DNA of 64,000 nt from Limnohabitans sp. 15K (GTDB lineage Bacteria > Pseudomonadota > Gammaproteobacteria > Burkholderiales > Burkholderiaceae_C). The translations under genes and the position numbers were made by a program. Below, in pieces: positions 37,330 to 46,407 of the stretch. The notes beneath the pieces are model-generated. The model had not been told where the DNA came from. It made no database searches and was given only the letters and a program-made list of their open reading frames with translations. The stretch lies in the NCBI RefSeq assembly GCF_002778285.1, contig NZ_NESM01000002.1, positions 310,001-374,000 of the forward strand, in the 5' to 3' direction. Each line of letters starts with the position of its first letter. Position 1 is the first letter of the stretch.

Positions 37330-37409
37330 AAGCCGAGGAGGGTTGGGGCCAGGGCGACGATTTTGGGTACTCCCTCATGAGGAGCCCTGGCCCCAACTCT
37401 CCTCGGCTT
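37330..37409. repeat. Long hairpin repeat, copy 2 (conserved loop)
   Basis: The arms at 37332-37355 and 37384-37407 pair over 24 positions with a single G-T wobble, and AA/TT extends the stem by two. The loop core 37358-37382 is the exact reverse complement of the core in the hairpin at 36425-36500. The stems of the two copies are related but differ at several positions, and at each the partner base has changed too. It sits 17 bases beyond the xseA stop. Confidence 0.85.
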
Positions 37410-37425
37410 CCCCTGGATCACTGCA

Positions 37426-38781
37426 TTACCGAGACACCGTCAATGGCACCACGCCATCCGACAAAGTGGCCTGCACGCTCTGACCGGGCTCAAACTGGCC
37501 GGCATGGGTCAGGGCCTGGCCCTTGTCGTCGCTCAGCCAGGCATAACCGCGCTCCAGCACCCGGTGCGGGTCCACCGACGACAAGCGCAAAGCGGCACGC
37601 TCCAATCGTTGGGCACGCTGCTGAACCTGCTGAGCCCGGCTGAAACCCAAACGATCATTCAGACGTGCCTGCTGGTGGCCACTGGCCGTCAACTGGGTTT
37701 GCGCTCCCGCTTGCAAACGGTGCGACAGTTGGTCCAGCCACTGCCGGTGCTCACCCAGCACAGCTTGCGGACGGCTCAAACGGGTGGAGATGGCGCTCAG
37801 GCGCTGGGATTGCCGGTCTTGCTGACGGACAAGACCCACACCCAACCGGGCAGCCACGCTGTCCAAGCGCTGGGCCTGCCGGTCTTGCTGGCGCAGCAGA
37901 CCACGACTCAGCCGATGTTCCAAAACGGACAAAGCCTCCAAACCCACACCCCGGTCGGTCGCGGCCATCTCGGCCGCAGCCGTCGGCGTCGGGGCGCGCA
38001 CATCGGCCACGAAGTCGGCGATGGTGAAGTCGGTCTCATGGCCCACACCGCAAATGAGCGGCACCGGGCTTTGGGCGATCACCCGGGCCAGGTTTTCATC
38101 GTTGAACGACCACAGGTCTTCCATCGAGCCGCCACCGCGTACCAGCAAGATCACGTCCACGGGCGGGCTGAGGGGGTTGTCTTCAGCTGTGAGGGCAAAC
38201 ATGTTTTGCAAAGCCTGCACCAGCGTGGCCGCAGCCCCTGCACCCTGGACCAAGGCCGGTGCCATCAACACCGGGATGTGCGGCACGCGCCGCTGCAAGG
38301 CGGTCATCACGTCGTGCCATGCGGCCGCGCCCAGCGAAGTCACCACGCCAATGGCGCGGGGCTGCACGGGCAAATCGCGTTTATGAGCGGGGTCGAACAG
38401 GCCCTCGGCTTCCAGCTTGGCTTTGAGGCGTAGAAACTGCTCAAACAAAGCACCCTGCCCGGCCCGTTCCATGGATTCGACAATCAACTGCAGATCGCCC
38501 CGGGCCTCGTACACGCCCAGACGGCCACGCACCTCGACCAGTTCGCCGTCGCGCGGGGCAAAGTCCATCAAACTGGCGGCCCGGCGAAACATGGCGCAGC
38601 GGATCTGACCCGTGTCGTCCTTGATGGAGAAATAGCAATGCCCGCTGGCTGCGCGTGAAAAGCCAGTTACCTCACCACGAACGGTCACCGGGTTGAATTG
38701 CGCATCCAAGGTGTCCGCCATGGCACGGCAAAGCGCAGACACCGTCCAAGCGCGGGGCTTTAAATCGTCATTCACAGGCAT
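37426..38781 (-). CDS. xseA: Exodeoxyribonuclease VII large subunit
   Basis: A 451-residue protein. It has an N-terminal OB-fold (VRGEVTGFSRAASGHCYFSIKDD), the nuclease core with GVVTSLGAAAWHDV, DVILLVRGGGSMEDLWSFNDE and GVGHETDFTIADFVADVRAPTPTAAAE, and a long helical coiled-coil C-terminus with near-repeated QQDRQAQRLDS/QQDRQSQRLSA segments. With XseB it degrades single-stranded DNA. Length is typical. ATG 38781 starts MPVNDDLKPRAW. Confidence 0.96.
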   Translation of the reverse strand: MPVNDDLKPRAWTVSALCRAMADTLDAQFNPVTVRGEVTGFSRAASGHCYFSIKDDTGQIRCAMFRRAASLMDFAPRDGELVEVRGRLGVYEARGDLQLIVESMERAGQGALFEQFLRLKAKLEAEGLFDPAHKRDLPVQPRAIGVVTSLGAAAWHDVMTALQRRVPHIPVLMAPALVQGAGAAATLVQALQNMFALTAEDNPLSPPVDVILLVRGGGSMEDLWSFNDENLARVIAQSPVPLICGVGHETDFTIADFVADVRAPTPTAAAEMAATDRGVGLEALSVLEHRLSRGLLRQQDRQAQRLDSVAARLGVGLVRQQDRQSQRLSAISTRLSRPQAVLGEHRQWLDQLSHRLQAGAQTQLTASGHQQARLNDRLGFSRAQQVQQRAQRLERAALRLSSVDPHRVLERGYAWLSDDKGQALTHAGQFEPGQSVQATLSDGVVPLTVSR

Positions 38782-39135
38782 GTCATGTCGGTTTTATGGG
38801 GCTTGCAAGGGGGTTTTGGGTGGCCAAGCCAAGCGATATCAAGGAAAGTACTCCACAAGTGGCGTCACAGAGGCCTTTGAGAGCAGGAGGCACAAGAAAC
38901 ATTAGAACATCTTTGCAAGTCATTGATTTTATTGACTATTTTAAAAATTACCGTTCAAATTCAAGGGATTTTTTTCATACCGGAGTTTGCCAAGTGGCCA
39001 AAATCGCAAAGTTCTTCACAAAGTTATCCACAGATTTGGCCAGCCCTTGGGCACGCATGAGAAGCTTTTCGAGCAATTGAGTCGTTCATTGATAATCAGC
39101 CCTCATTCATCCGCGAAAAACTGGAAGGTCTGTTC
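38782..39135. other. Intergenic region between xseA and exbB with AT-rich stretch and DnaA-box-like site
   Basis: These 354 bases contain no convincing gene. Positions about 38925-38975 are strongly AT-rich. A perfect DnaA-box sequence TTATCCACA lies at 39024-39032, within TTCACAAAGTTATCCACAG. Promoters for exbB and, on the other strand, for xseA must lie here. A single box without dnaA or dnaN nearby does not indicate an origin. Confidence 0.45.
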
Positions 39136-39753
39136 TTGCTGTCCATCATACAAGCCGCTGGTTGGCCCATTTGGCCCTTGATTCTGTGCTCGGTTTTGGC
39201 TTTGGCCTTGATCTTGGAGCGCTGGATTCAGCTGCAAACCGCTAAAGTCATGCCCCCCCACATCTTGGCGCAAACCATGGAAGCACTGCAGCGTGGTGTG
39301 CCTGTTTCCGAAATGGTTCACACCCTGAACAAGGCCGGTGCCATGGGGCCTGTGTTGGCCAGTGGGTTGCGTTGCGTTCAAGACAACCGGGATGCCACAG
39401 GTGAAGACATCCAAGCCCACATGCAAATGGCGGGCCGTTTGGCGGCCCAGCGGCTGGATCGCTTTTTGCCAGCTTTGGCCACGATTGCCTCTGCCGCCCC
39501 TTTGTTGGGTTTGCTGGGCACCGTGGTGGGCATGATCGAGATTTTTGGGGCGCACACCGCGGCCAACAACCAACCGGCTTTGTTAGCGCATGGCATTTCG
39601 GTGGCCCTGTACAACACGGCTTTTGGCCTGATCGTGGCCATCCCCAGCCTGATGTTTTGGCGCTACTTTCGCGCCGTGGTGGATCGCCATGTGCTGGACA
39701 TGGAAGTGGCGGCCGAGACTTTTGCCCGGCATCTGAGCCGTGCGCGCGCTTGA
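39136..39753 (+). CDS. exbB: MotA/TolQ/ExbB proton-channel protein
   Basis: A 205-residue inner-membrane protein with three membrane helices: WPIWPLILCSVLALALILE near the N-terminus, ATIASAAPLLGLLGTVVGMI (about residues 115-135) and NTAFGLIVAIPSLMFWRYF (about 153-172). The GLLGTVVGMIxxF motif is diagnostic. With ExbD it uses proton flow to energise TonB or related envelope functions. A GGAAGG site precedes the TTG start at 39136. It heads the block exbD-lpxK-ycaR-kdsB-adk. Confidence 0.9.
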   Translation: MLSIIQAAGWPIWPLILCSVLALALILERWIQLQTAKVMPPHILAQTMEALQRGVPVSEMVHTLNKAGAMGPVLASGLRCVQDNRDATGEDIQAHMQMAGRLAAQRLDRFLPALATIASAAPLLGLLGTVVGMIEIFGAHTAANNQPALLAHGISVALYNTAFGLIVAIPSLMFWRYFRAVVDRHVLDMEVAAETFARHLSRARA

Positions 39754-39764
39754 AAAGGTTGGCC

Positions 39765-40187
39765 GTGAACTTCAAACCCCGATCTGCATCCCCCGAACCC
39801 GATATCAACCTGGTTCCCTTCATCGATGTGCTGTTGGTGGTGCTGATCTTTCTGATGCTGACCACCACCTGGTCGCGCCTGACCGAGATCCAGCTGAACT
39901 TGCCGGTGGCCGATGCCACGGCTTCCCGTCCAAAACCGCGTCAAATCGTGCTGAGCATCACAGCGCAAGGGCAATACGCCGTCAACAAGTCCCCCTTGGG
40001 CAGCCGCTCGATGGGCGCTTTGGTGGCCGTGCTGACGCCCTTGGCTCACCCCGATGCCATGCTGGTCATCAGCGCAGACGCTTCTGCCACCCACCAAAGC
40101 GTGGTGCATGCCATGGAAGCGGCTCGCCGCAGCGGCTTGTCCAAAATCAGCTTTGCGGCCCAGTCCGCCGAAGCACCGGGCTCCTGA
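39765..40187 (+). CDS. exbD: ExbD/TolR family biopolymer transport protein
   Basis: A 140-residue protein with one N-terminal membrane helix carrying the proton-path Asp (INLVPFIDVLLVVLIFLML) and a periplasmic domain. It partners ExbB. The GTG at 39765 has an AAAAGG site six to seven bases upstream; TTG 39759 is too close to it. No tonB gene follows, so this may be a stand-alone ExbBD pair. Confidence 0.9.
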   Translation: MNFKPRSASPEPDINLVPFIDVLLVVLIFLMLTTTWSRLTEIQLNLPVADATASRPKPRQIVLSITAQGQYAVNKSPLGSRSMGALVAVLTPLAHPDAMLVISADASATHQSVVHAMEAARRSGLSKISFAAQSAEAPGS

Positions 40188-40202
40188 TTGGCTCAGATCC
40201 TC

Positions 40203-41222
40203 ATGGGCCTGACCGGATTCCTCCACCAACATCTGCCCCGCGTCTGGCTGCGGCGGGGGCCGGTGGCTTGGGCCTTACGGCCTGTGGCCGCGATTTATGG
40301 GGGCTTGATCGCACTTCGTCGCTTGGGCTTTGCCATGGGTTTTTTCAAAACCCAGCGCGTCCCCGCTTTGGTCATCGTAGTGGGCAATGTGGTGGCGGGT
40401 GGCGCAGGCAAAACCCCCGTCACCATGGCCTTGGCCAAACACCTGCTGGCGCGGGGATTCAAAGTCGGGGTGATCTCACGCGGGCATGGCCGCCAGACCC
40501 GCGACACCCGCGCCGTGACCTCAAAAAGCAAACCACTTGACGTGGGTGACGAGCCGCTGCTGATTCACCAAGCCACGGGCGTTCCCGTTTGGGTGGGTCG
40601 GGCTCGGGCCGATGCCGCGATGGGCTTGCTGCAAGCACACCCAGAAGTGCAGATATTGCTGTGTGACGATGGCTTGCAACACTTGGCCTTGGCGCGGGAC
40701 ATCGAGATTTGCGTGTTGGACGAGCGCGGCATTGGCAATGGCTGGTTGTTGCCCGCCGGGCCCCTGCGCGAGACGTGGCCCCGACCCGTCGACGCGGTGC
40801 TGCACTCCGGTCCTGAAGTCGCCGCGCTGTCTGCGGGGGCTTACCACGCCCCGCGCCAACTGGCCGACCATGCGCTGACCGCTGATGGCCGGCGCATCCC
40901 GCTTCAAAGCCTGACCACGGACAATGCACCGCCCCTGCACGCGGTGGCAGGCCTGGCCAGGCCCGAGGCCTTTTTCGAGATGCTGCGTCAATCGGGCCTG
41001 CCGCTGGCGAGCACGACCGCCCTGCCCGACCACCACGACTACCAAGACTGGCCCGCGCAGCCCGAGAAAACCTGGATTTGCACCGAAAAAGACGCGGCCA
41101 AACTCTGGGCGCACGAGCCCGGGGCATTGGCCGTGCCGCTGGTGGTCACGCCGGTCAGTGGTTTTTGGGACATGCTGGACACGCGCATCGACGAACTTTT
41201 GAAGCGCCAAACCCCTCACTGA
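40203..41222 (+). CDS. lpxK: Tetraacyldisaccharide 4'-kinase
   Basis: A 339-residue lipid A enzyme that phosphorylates the 4' position of the tetraacyl disaccharide. The P-loop is [19 protein letters not shown], with [28 protein letters not shown] and EKDAAKL as further family motifs. The start is taken as ATG 40203; a TTG at 40188, directly after the exbD stop, is possible. It works downstream of LpxH, which is also in this window. Confidence 0.94.
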   Translation: MGLTGFLHQHLPRVWLRRGPVAWALRPVAAIYGGLIALRRLGFAMGFFKTQRVPALVIVVGNVVAGGAGKTPVTMALAKHLLARGFKVGVISRGHGRQTRDTRAVTSKSKPLDVGDEPLLIHQATGVPVWVGRARADAAMGLLQAHPEVQILLCDDGLQHLALARDIEICVLDERGIGNGWLLPAGPLRETWPRPVDAVLHSGPEVAALSAGAYHAPRQLADHALTADGRRIPLQSLTTDNAPPLHAVAGLARPEAFFEMLRQSGLPLASTTALPDHHDYQDWPAQPEKTWICTEKDAAKLWAHEPGALAVPLVVTPVSGFWDMLDTRIDELLKRQTPH

Positions 41223-41263
41223 ATCGGTCTCGCCCCGAGCTGTCAGACCGTTATCATTGGCCC

Positions 41264-41470
41264 ATGGACACCAAATTGCTTGAACTGCTGGTTTGCCCAG
41301 TGACCAAAGGACCGCTCAACTTCGACCGTGAGCGGCAAGAACTGCTCTCGCGCAGTGCCCGCTTGGCCTACCCGGTGCGCAACGGCATTCCGATCTTGCT
41401 GGAAAACGAAGCCCGCACCCTGAGCGACGAAGAAATCGACCAACTTGCCGCCCTGCGTCCAGCGCTTTGA
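41264..41470 (+). CDS. ycaR: Trm112/YcaR family small protein
   Basis: A 68-residue protein with the family motifs [14 protein letters not shown] and [13 protein letters not shown]. It lies in the conserved lpxK-ycaR-kdsB block. Bacterial members are small zinc-ribbon-like proteins of unclear role; only one Cys remains here. Start is ATG 41264; kdsB begins 10 bases after its stop. Confidence 0.9.
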   Translation: MDTKLLELLVCPVTKGPLNFDRERQELLSRSARLAYPVRNGIPILLENEARTLSDEEIDQLAALRPAL

Positions 41471-41480
41471 GGCACCATCC

Positions 41481-42257
41481 ATGAACGCATCCTTGAAGCA
41501 ACCCGGCTTCACCGTGGTGATTCCGGCGCGCATGGCTTCCAGCCGCTTGCCAGACAAACCCTTGGCCGACATCGGCGGACTGCCCATGGTGGTGCGCGTC
41601 GCCCAACGCGCTTTGTTGTCCCAGGCTGCGCAAGTGGTGGTGGCTGCAGACGATGAACGCATCGTGCAAGCTTGCCAGGCGCACGGTGTTCGAGTCCTGT
41701 TGACCCGACAAGACCACATCAGCGGCAGCGACCGCTTGGCCGAAGCTTGCCAACTCTTAGGGTTGCCCAGCGATGCCGTGGTGGTCAATGTGCAAGGGGA
41801 TGAACCTCTGATGCATCCCGGCCTGATCAACGATGTGGCGCGTGTGCTGACCGAGCGGCCCGAAGCCAGCATGAGCACGGCCGCCCATGCCATCGGCTCG
41901 GTGGAGGAGTTCACCAACCCCAACGTGGTCAAAGTGGTTATGGATGCACGCCAAATGGCCTTGTATTTCAGCCGCGCGCCCATTCCCTGGTGGCGAGACG
42001 GCCAAACAGCAGAGGGCTTCAACACCTTGCCCAACCCCGCCCCCCTGCGGCACATTGGCATTTACGCCTACCGAGCCGGTTTTTTGGCGCTGTTCCCTCA
42101 ATTGCCTCCTGCACCCATTGAAACCATGGAGTCGCTCGAGCAACTTCGCGCCCTGTGGCACGGGCACCGAATTGCGGTGCATGTGACCGCCGAGGCTCCC
42201 GGTCCCGGCGTGGACACGCCCGAAGATCTGGCCCGCGTGCGCCAACTTTTGGGCTGA
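41481..42257 (+). CDS. kdsB: 3-deoxy-manno-octulosonate cytidylyltransferase
   Basis: A 258-residue enzyme that activates KDO as CMP-KDO for lipopolysaccharide core synthesis. Motifs include [54 protein letters not shown] and HIGIYAYR. Length is normal. Its genomic partners lpxK and ycaR share the pathway or block. Confidence 0.96.
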   Translation: MNASLKQPGFTVVIPARMASSRLPDKPLADIGGLPMVVRVAQRALLSQAAQVVVAADDERIVQACQAHGVRVLLTRQDHISGSDRLAEACQLLGLPSDAVVVNVQGDEPLMHPGLINDVARVLTERPEASMSTAAHAIGSVEEFTNPNVVKVVMDARQMALYFSRAPIPWWRDGQTAEGFNTLPNPAPLRHIGIYAYRAGFLALFPQLPPAPIETMESLEQLRALWHGHRIAVHVTAEAPGPGVDTPEDLARVRQLLG

Positions 42258-42289
42258 ATGCGCGGGTTTACACCGTAAGCCAGCTTTGA

Positions 42290-43030
<741 letters not shown>

Positions 43031-43047
43031 TTTTTTTCGGTTTGCCG

Positions 43048-43082
43048 AACCACAAAGCCCCGCAGTGCGGGGCTTTGTGGTT
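43048..43082. terminator. Bidirectional terminator between adk and asparaginase
   Basis: AACCACAAAGCCCCGC and GCGGGGCTTTGTGGTT form a 16-bp perfect stem with an AGT loop, followed by T residues on both strands. It separates two convergent genes. Confidence 0.92.
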
Positions 43083-43118
43083 TCTGGGCTTGGCTTGAAG
43101 ACGCCTGGGTTTTGCGCT

Positions 43119-44090
43119 TTATTCGAGCAAATCCAACATCAAACTGACCCGTGCCTTGAAGGCGTTCAAACCCAGCGTTGAGGGCTGCAACTCGGTTTGG
43201 CCCACGATTTGCCCCTCTGTGCAGCGCGAAACCAGACGCAAGGCCACACCTTGCGCCTGAGCTTGACCCAATGAGGTCAAAAACGCATGGTGCACAGTGC
43301 CATTGCCCGTACCCGCCACAACCAACCCTTTGACACCTGCAGCAACCAGTGCCTTGACTTGGCGGGCGTCTGCGCCTGCATGGCTATGCAGCACCGCCAC
43401 CCAAGGCCAATCGGCAGCGGGCACCACCAAGGCAAGGCGGGCTTGGGCATGCAAGGCATGCCCCATTGGCCTGGCGTTTGAAGCACACCAGCGCACACGG
43501 CCTTGCTCCATGAAACCCAGCGGACCGGCCTCACCGGAGCTGAATGCGTCAAGCCGGTAAGGGTGGACCTTTTGCACATCGCGCGCACTGTGGATGCGAC
43601 CGGCGCAAACCACCATGACCGCTTGCGCTTGGGGGTCACACACCAAGGTCAATGCATCCAGCAGGTTTTGCGGCCCATCAGGGGCCAAAGCCGTGGCCGG
43701 GCGCATGGCGCAGGTCAACACCACGGGTTTGTGGGTGTCCACAACTTGTTGCAAAAACCATGCGGTTTCTTCGAGCGTGTCGGTGCCATGCGTGATGACG
43801 ATGCCAACCACATCAGCTTGCTCAAGCCAATGAGTGCAACGCTGCGCCAGCACCTGCCAAGTGGCGTGGTCCATGTCTTTGCTGTCGAGTTGTGCAAGCT
43901 GTTCGCAGACCAGATCATGGCCCTGCAAGCTGTCCTGAAGACCCGGCACAGCGTCCAAAAGGTGTTGGACGCTCAGTTGCCCCGCGGTGTAGCCGGTGTG
44001 GTCACTGACACTGCTGCCCGTGCCCGCGATGGTGCCACCTGTGCCCAAAACCACCACTTTTTGAATTTTTTTTGACGCCACCACTTGCAC
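43119..44090 (-). CDS. Asparaginase
   Basis: A 323-residue enzyme of the bacterial asparaginase family. The first active-site motif is VVLGTGGTIAGTGSS (catalytic Thr), and the second is ITHGTDTLEETAWFL. CAMRPATALAPDGPQNLLDA is also conserved. It hydrolyses asparagine to aspartate and ammonia. No signal peptide is seen, so it is probably cytoplasmic. The start is GTG 44090, with further GTGs at 44084 and 44081 as alternatives. It is divergent from lexA. Confidence 0.9.
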   Translation of the reverse strand: MQVVASKKIQKVVVLGTGGTIAGTGSSVSDHTGYTAGQLSVQHLLDAVPGLQDSLQGHDLVCEQLAQLDSKDMDHATWQVLAQRCTHWLEQADVVGIVITHGTDTLEETAWFLQQVVDTHKPVVLTCAMRPATALAPDGPQNLLDALTLVCDPQAQAVMVVCAGRIHSARDVQKVHPYRLDAFSSGEAGPLGFMEQGRVRWCASNARPMGHALHAQARLALVVPAADWPWVAVLHSHAGADARQVKALVAAGVKGLVVAGTGNGTVHHAFLTSLGQAQAQGVALRLVSRCTEGQIVGQTELQPSTLGLNAFKARVSLMLDLLE

Positions 44091-44100
44091 AACCCTAAAA

Positions 44101-44118
44101 ACTGGTTAAAAATACAGT
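44101..44118 (+). promoter_or_regulatory. LexA-binding SOS box 1 upstream of lexA
   Basis: The sequence ACTGGTTAAAAATACAGT fits the CTG-N10-CAG LexA operator, with an AT-rich spacer. It lies about 47 bases before lexA, and close to the asparaginase start on the other strand. Confidence 0.85.
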
Positions 44119-44119
44119 C

Positions 44120-44137
44120 ACTGGATAGAAAAACAGT
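44120..44137 (+). promoter_or_regulatory. LexA-binding SOS box 2 upstream of lexA
   Basis: The sequence ACTGGATAGAAAAACAGT is a second CTG-N10-CAG operator, one base after the first. The tandem pair implies cooperative autorepression of lexA. Confidence 0.85.
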
Positions 44138-44164
44138 TTATCCAGTCCTCACAAGGAGACCGCC

Positions 44165-44836
44165 ATGACCGACAGCCCCAAACTCACCGCCCGGCAGCAA
44201 GAAATTCTGGAACTCATCCAGAACACCATTGCTAACACCGGCGCACCACCCACGCGTGCCGAAATCGCCAGCGTGCTGGGCTTCAAATCGGCCAACGCGG
44301 CAGAAGAACACCTCAAGGCCTTGGCCCGCAAAGGCGCCATTGAATTGGTCAGCGGCACCTCCCGCGGCATTCGCCTCAAGGGCAGCAACCGCAGCAGCTT
44401 TCGCGCACCGTCCGACCTTTTCAGCCTCACATTGCCCGGTTTGGGCCAGCTGAGTTTGCCACTCGTGGGCCGAGTGGCTGCCGGCTCGCCCATTTTGGCG
44501 CAAGAGCACGTCGACCGGACTTACCAAATCGAAAGCAGCTTGTTCACCGAGCAGCCTGACTACCTGTTGCGCGTTCGCGGTATGTCCATGCGCGATGCAG
44601 GCATCATGGACGGTGACCTGTTGGCCGTCAAATCCACCAAAGATGTCCGCAATGGCCAAATCGTGGTGGCCCGCTTGGGCGATGACGTCACCGTCAAACG
44701 CTTGCGCAAGACCGCCACGGGCATTGAGCTTTTGCCCGAAAACCCCGATTACCCGACCATCGTGGTCAACCCCGAAGAACCTTTTGACATCGAAGGTTTG
44801 GCCGTGGGCCTGATCCGCAACACGCTGCTCATGTAA
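44165..44836 (+). CDS. lexA: LexA repressor
   Basis: A 223-residue SOS repressor. The N-terminal winged HTH covers about residues 1-65 ([20 protein letters not shown]). The self-cleavage site Ala-Gly is in [10 protein letters not shown], and the Ser/Lys dyad in [14 protein letters not shown] and the VKRLRK-preceding strand (Ser in MSM; Lys in VTVKRL). Two SOS boxes lie just upstream. An AAGGAG site precedes the ATG. It is cleaved when RecA is activated by single-stranded DNA. Confidence 0.97.
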   Translation: MTDSPKLTARQQEILELIQNTIANTGAPPTRAEIASVLGFKSANAAEEHLKALARKGAIELVSGTSRGIRLKGSNRSSFRAPSDLFSLTLPGLGQLSLPLVGRVAAGSPILAQEHVDRTYQIESSLFTEQPDYLLRVRGMSMRDAGIMDGDLLAVKSTKDVRNGQIVVARLGDDVTVKRLRKTATGIELLPENPDYPTIVVNPEEPFDIEGLAVGLIRNTLLM

Positions 44837-44956
44837 ACCCTCTGCTTGATGCACCAGGTGGCGGGCGCAGGCGGAATGGTTCCGCCGGCCCTGGTGCAAC
44901 AGGCTCATTCAGCAATCCTGCCTGTGTCCAACCTCCATGCTTTTGAAAGGTTTCAC

Positions 44957-45298
44957 ATGGGAATCGCTCTGCTTGCTATTTCGGGTCTGTTTCAAGGCCT
45001 CTCCAACTTGACCCGCCCTGCCTCGGTCGTGCCCAAGCCCTCGCGAGCCAATGCCGCACTGCGTCCAGTCTGGGCAACACGCCGCCCTGCCTGCATGCCT
45101 CAAGGCTTAAAACCTAGCGCCCAGCCGCACCGGGTGCACGCAGCGCCTGTCACTCCGGCCTTGCGGGTGTTGCGCGTCACAGAAAGCGACCAGCGGGTCA
45201 AAGGTGCAGGACGCATGGTCATTTCCGGACGAATGGCCGATGTGTGCGCCGAATTGGACCGCTTGGCGGCCATCGAGGCCTCACAGGCTCGCGTTTGA
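44957..45298 (+). CDS. Small protein of unknown function downstream of lexA
   Basis: A 113-residue protein. The first part (MGIALLAISGLFQGLS) could be a short hydrophobic segment, followed by a basic/proline-rich linker. The C-terminal 40 residues (LRVTESD, GAGRMVISGRMADVCAEL) look compact and conserved. A GAAAGG site precedes ATG 44957. It may be SOS-co-regulated as it follows lexA, but 120 bases separate them. No function is known to me. Confidence 0.6.
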   Translation: MGIALLAISGLFQGLSNLTRPASVVPKPSRANAALRPVWATRRPACMPQGLKPSAQPHRVHAAPVTPALRVLRVTESDQRVKGAGRMVISGRMADVCAELDRLAAIEASQARV

Positions 45299-45355
45299 CC
45301 TGAAAAGCACCCCCAGCGGCCAAATAGGGCCGCTTCGTCAAGGCACAATGGAGGG

Positions 45356-46363
45356 ATGAACATTGTGATTCTTGACGACTACCAAGATGTGGTCCGCAAA
45401 CTCGACTGCGCCGCCAAACTCGAAAATTTCTCGGCCAAGGTTTACACCAACACGGTCAAAGGCATGGGGCAATTGACAGTTCGCCTCAAAGATGCCGACA
45501 TCATCGTGCTGATCCGCGAACGCACCCATTTACCCCGGGCTGTGATCGAGAAACTGCCCCGCTTGAAATTGATTGCCCAAACGGGTCGATTGGGAGGGCA
45601 CGTCGACTTGGCCGCCTGCACCGAACGGGGTGTCGCGGTGGCCGAAGGTGTGGGTTCGCCCGTCGCTCCCGCTGAGCTGACCTGGGCCTTGATCATGGCT
45701 GCCGCACGGCGTTTGCCCCAGTACATAGGAAACCTCAAGCACGGTGCTTGGCAACAATCGGGGCTCAAAGCGGGCTCCATGCCCACCAATTTTGGGCTGG
45801 GCACGGTCCTCAAAGGCCGAACACTGGGCATTTGGGGCTACGGAAAAATCGGCCAGTTGGTTGCCGGTTACGGCAAAGCCTTTGGCATGGACGTGATGGT
45901 CTGGGGCAGCGACGAGTCTCGCAACAAAGCCATTCAAAACGGCTACCGAGCAGCGGCCAGTCGTGCGGCTTTCTTTGAAGAAGCCGATGTGCTGTCGGTT
46001 CACCTGCGCTTTAACGAAGCCACTCAAGGCATCGTGACCAGCGAGGACTTGGGCCGGATGAAGCCCACGTCCTTGTTCGTGAACACTTCCCGCGCCGAAT
46101 TGATCGAACCCAACGCTTTGATTGGCGGCCTGAACCGAGGCCGTCCCGGCTTGGCTGCGGTCGATGTGTTTGAGTCAGAACCCATCCTCCAAGGCTCGGC
46201 CCTGCTGCGCTTGGAAAACTGCATTTGCACGCCGCACATTGGGTATGTCGAAAAAGACAATTACGAACTGTATTTCGGCGCTGCATTTGACAACGTGGTC
46301 AATTACATCAAGGGCACACCGACCAACATCGTGAACCCCGGCGCCTTGCAGGTTCGCCGCTGA
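45356..46363 (+). CDS. D-2-hydroxyacid dehydrogenase family protein
   Basis: A 335-residue NAD-dependent oxidoreductase with a Rossmann motif LGIWGYGKIGQLVAGYG, catalytic Arg in HLRFNEATQG, Glu in ALIGGLNRGRPGLAAVDVFE and His in CTPHIGY. The substrate is unknown; phosphoglycerate- or hydroxypyruvate-type reductases are related. The gene precedes a fatty-acid oxidation pair and could be in their transcript. Confidence 0.9.
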   Translation: MNIVILDDYQDVVRKLDCAAKLENFSAKVYTNTVKGMGQLTVRLKDADIIVLIRERTHLPRAVIEKLPRLKLIAQTGRLGGHVDLAACTERGVAVAEGVGSPVAPAELTWALIMAAARRLPQYIGNLKHGAWQQSGLKAGSMPTNFGLGTVLKGRTLGIWGYGKIGQLVAGYGKAFGMDVMVWGSDESRNKAIQNGYRAAASRAAFFEEADVLSVHLRFNEATQGIVTSEDLGRMKPTSLFVNTSRAELIEPNALIGGLNRGRPGLAAVDVFESEPILQGSALLRLENCICTPHIGYVEKDNYELYFGAAFDNVVNYIKGTPTNIVNPGALQVRR

Positions 46364-46407
46364 GGCCAAAGCGCCGTTTCTTTCCACTCCATTTTTTTCA
46401 TCCAAAA

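Noticed and set aside
39024..39032. Possible chromosomal origin based on a DnaA box
   Set aside because: Only one perfect box, no dnaA, dnaN or cluster of boxes nearby; kept only as a regulatory curiosity.
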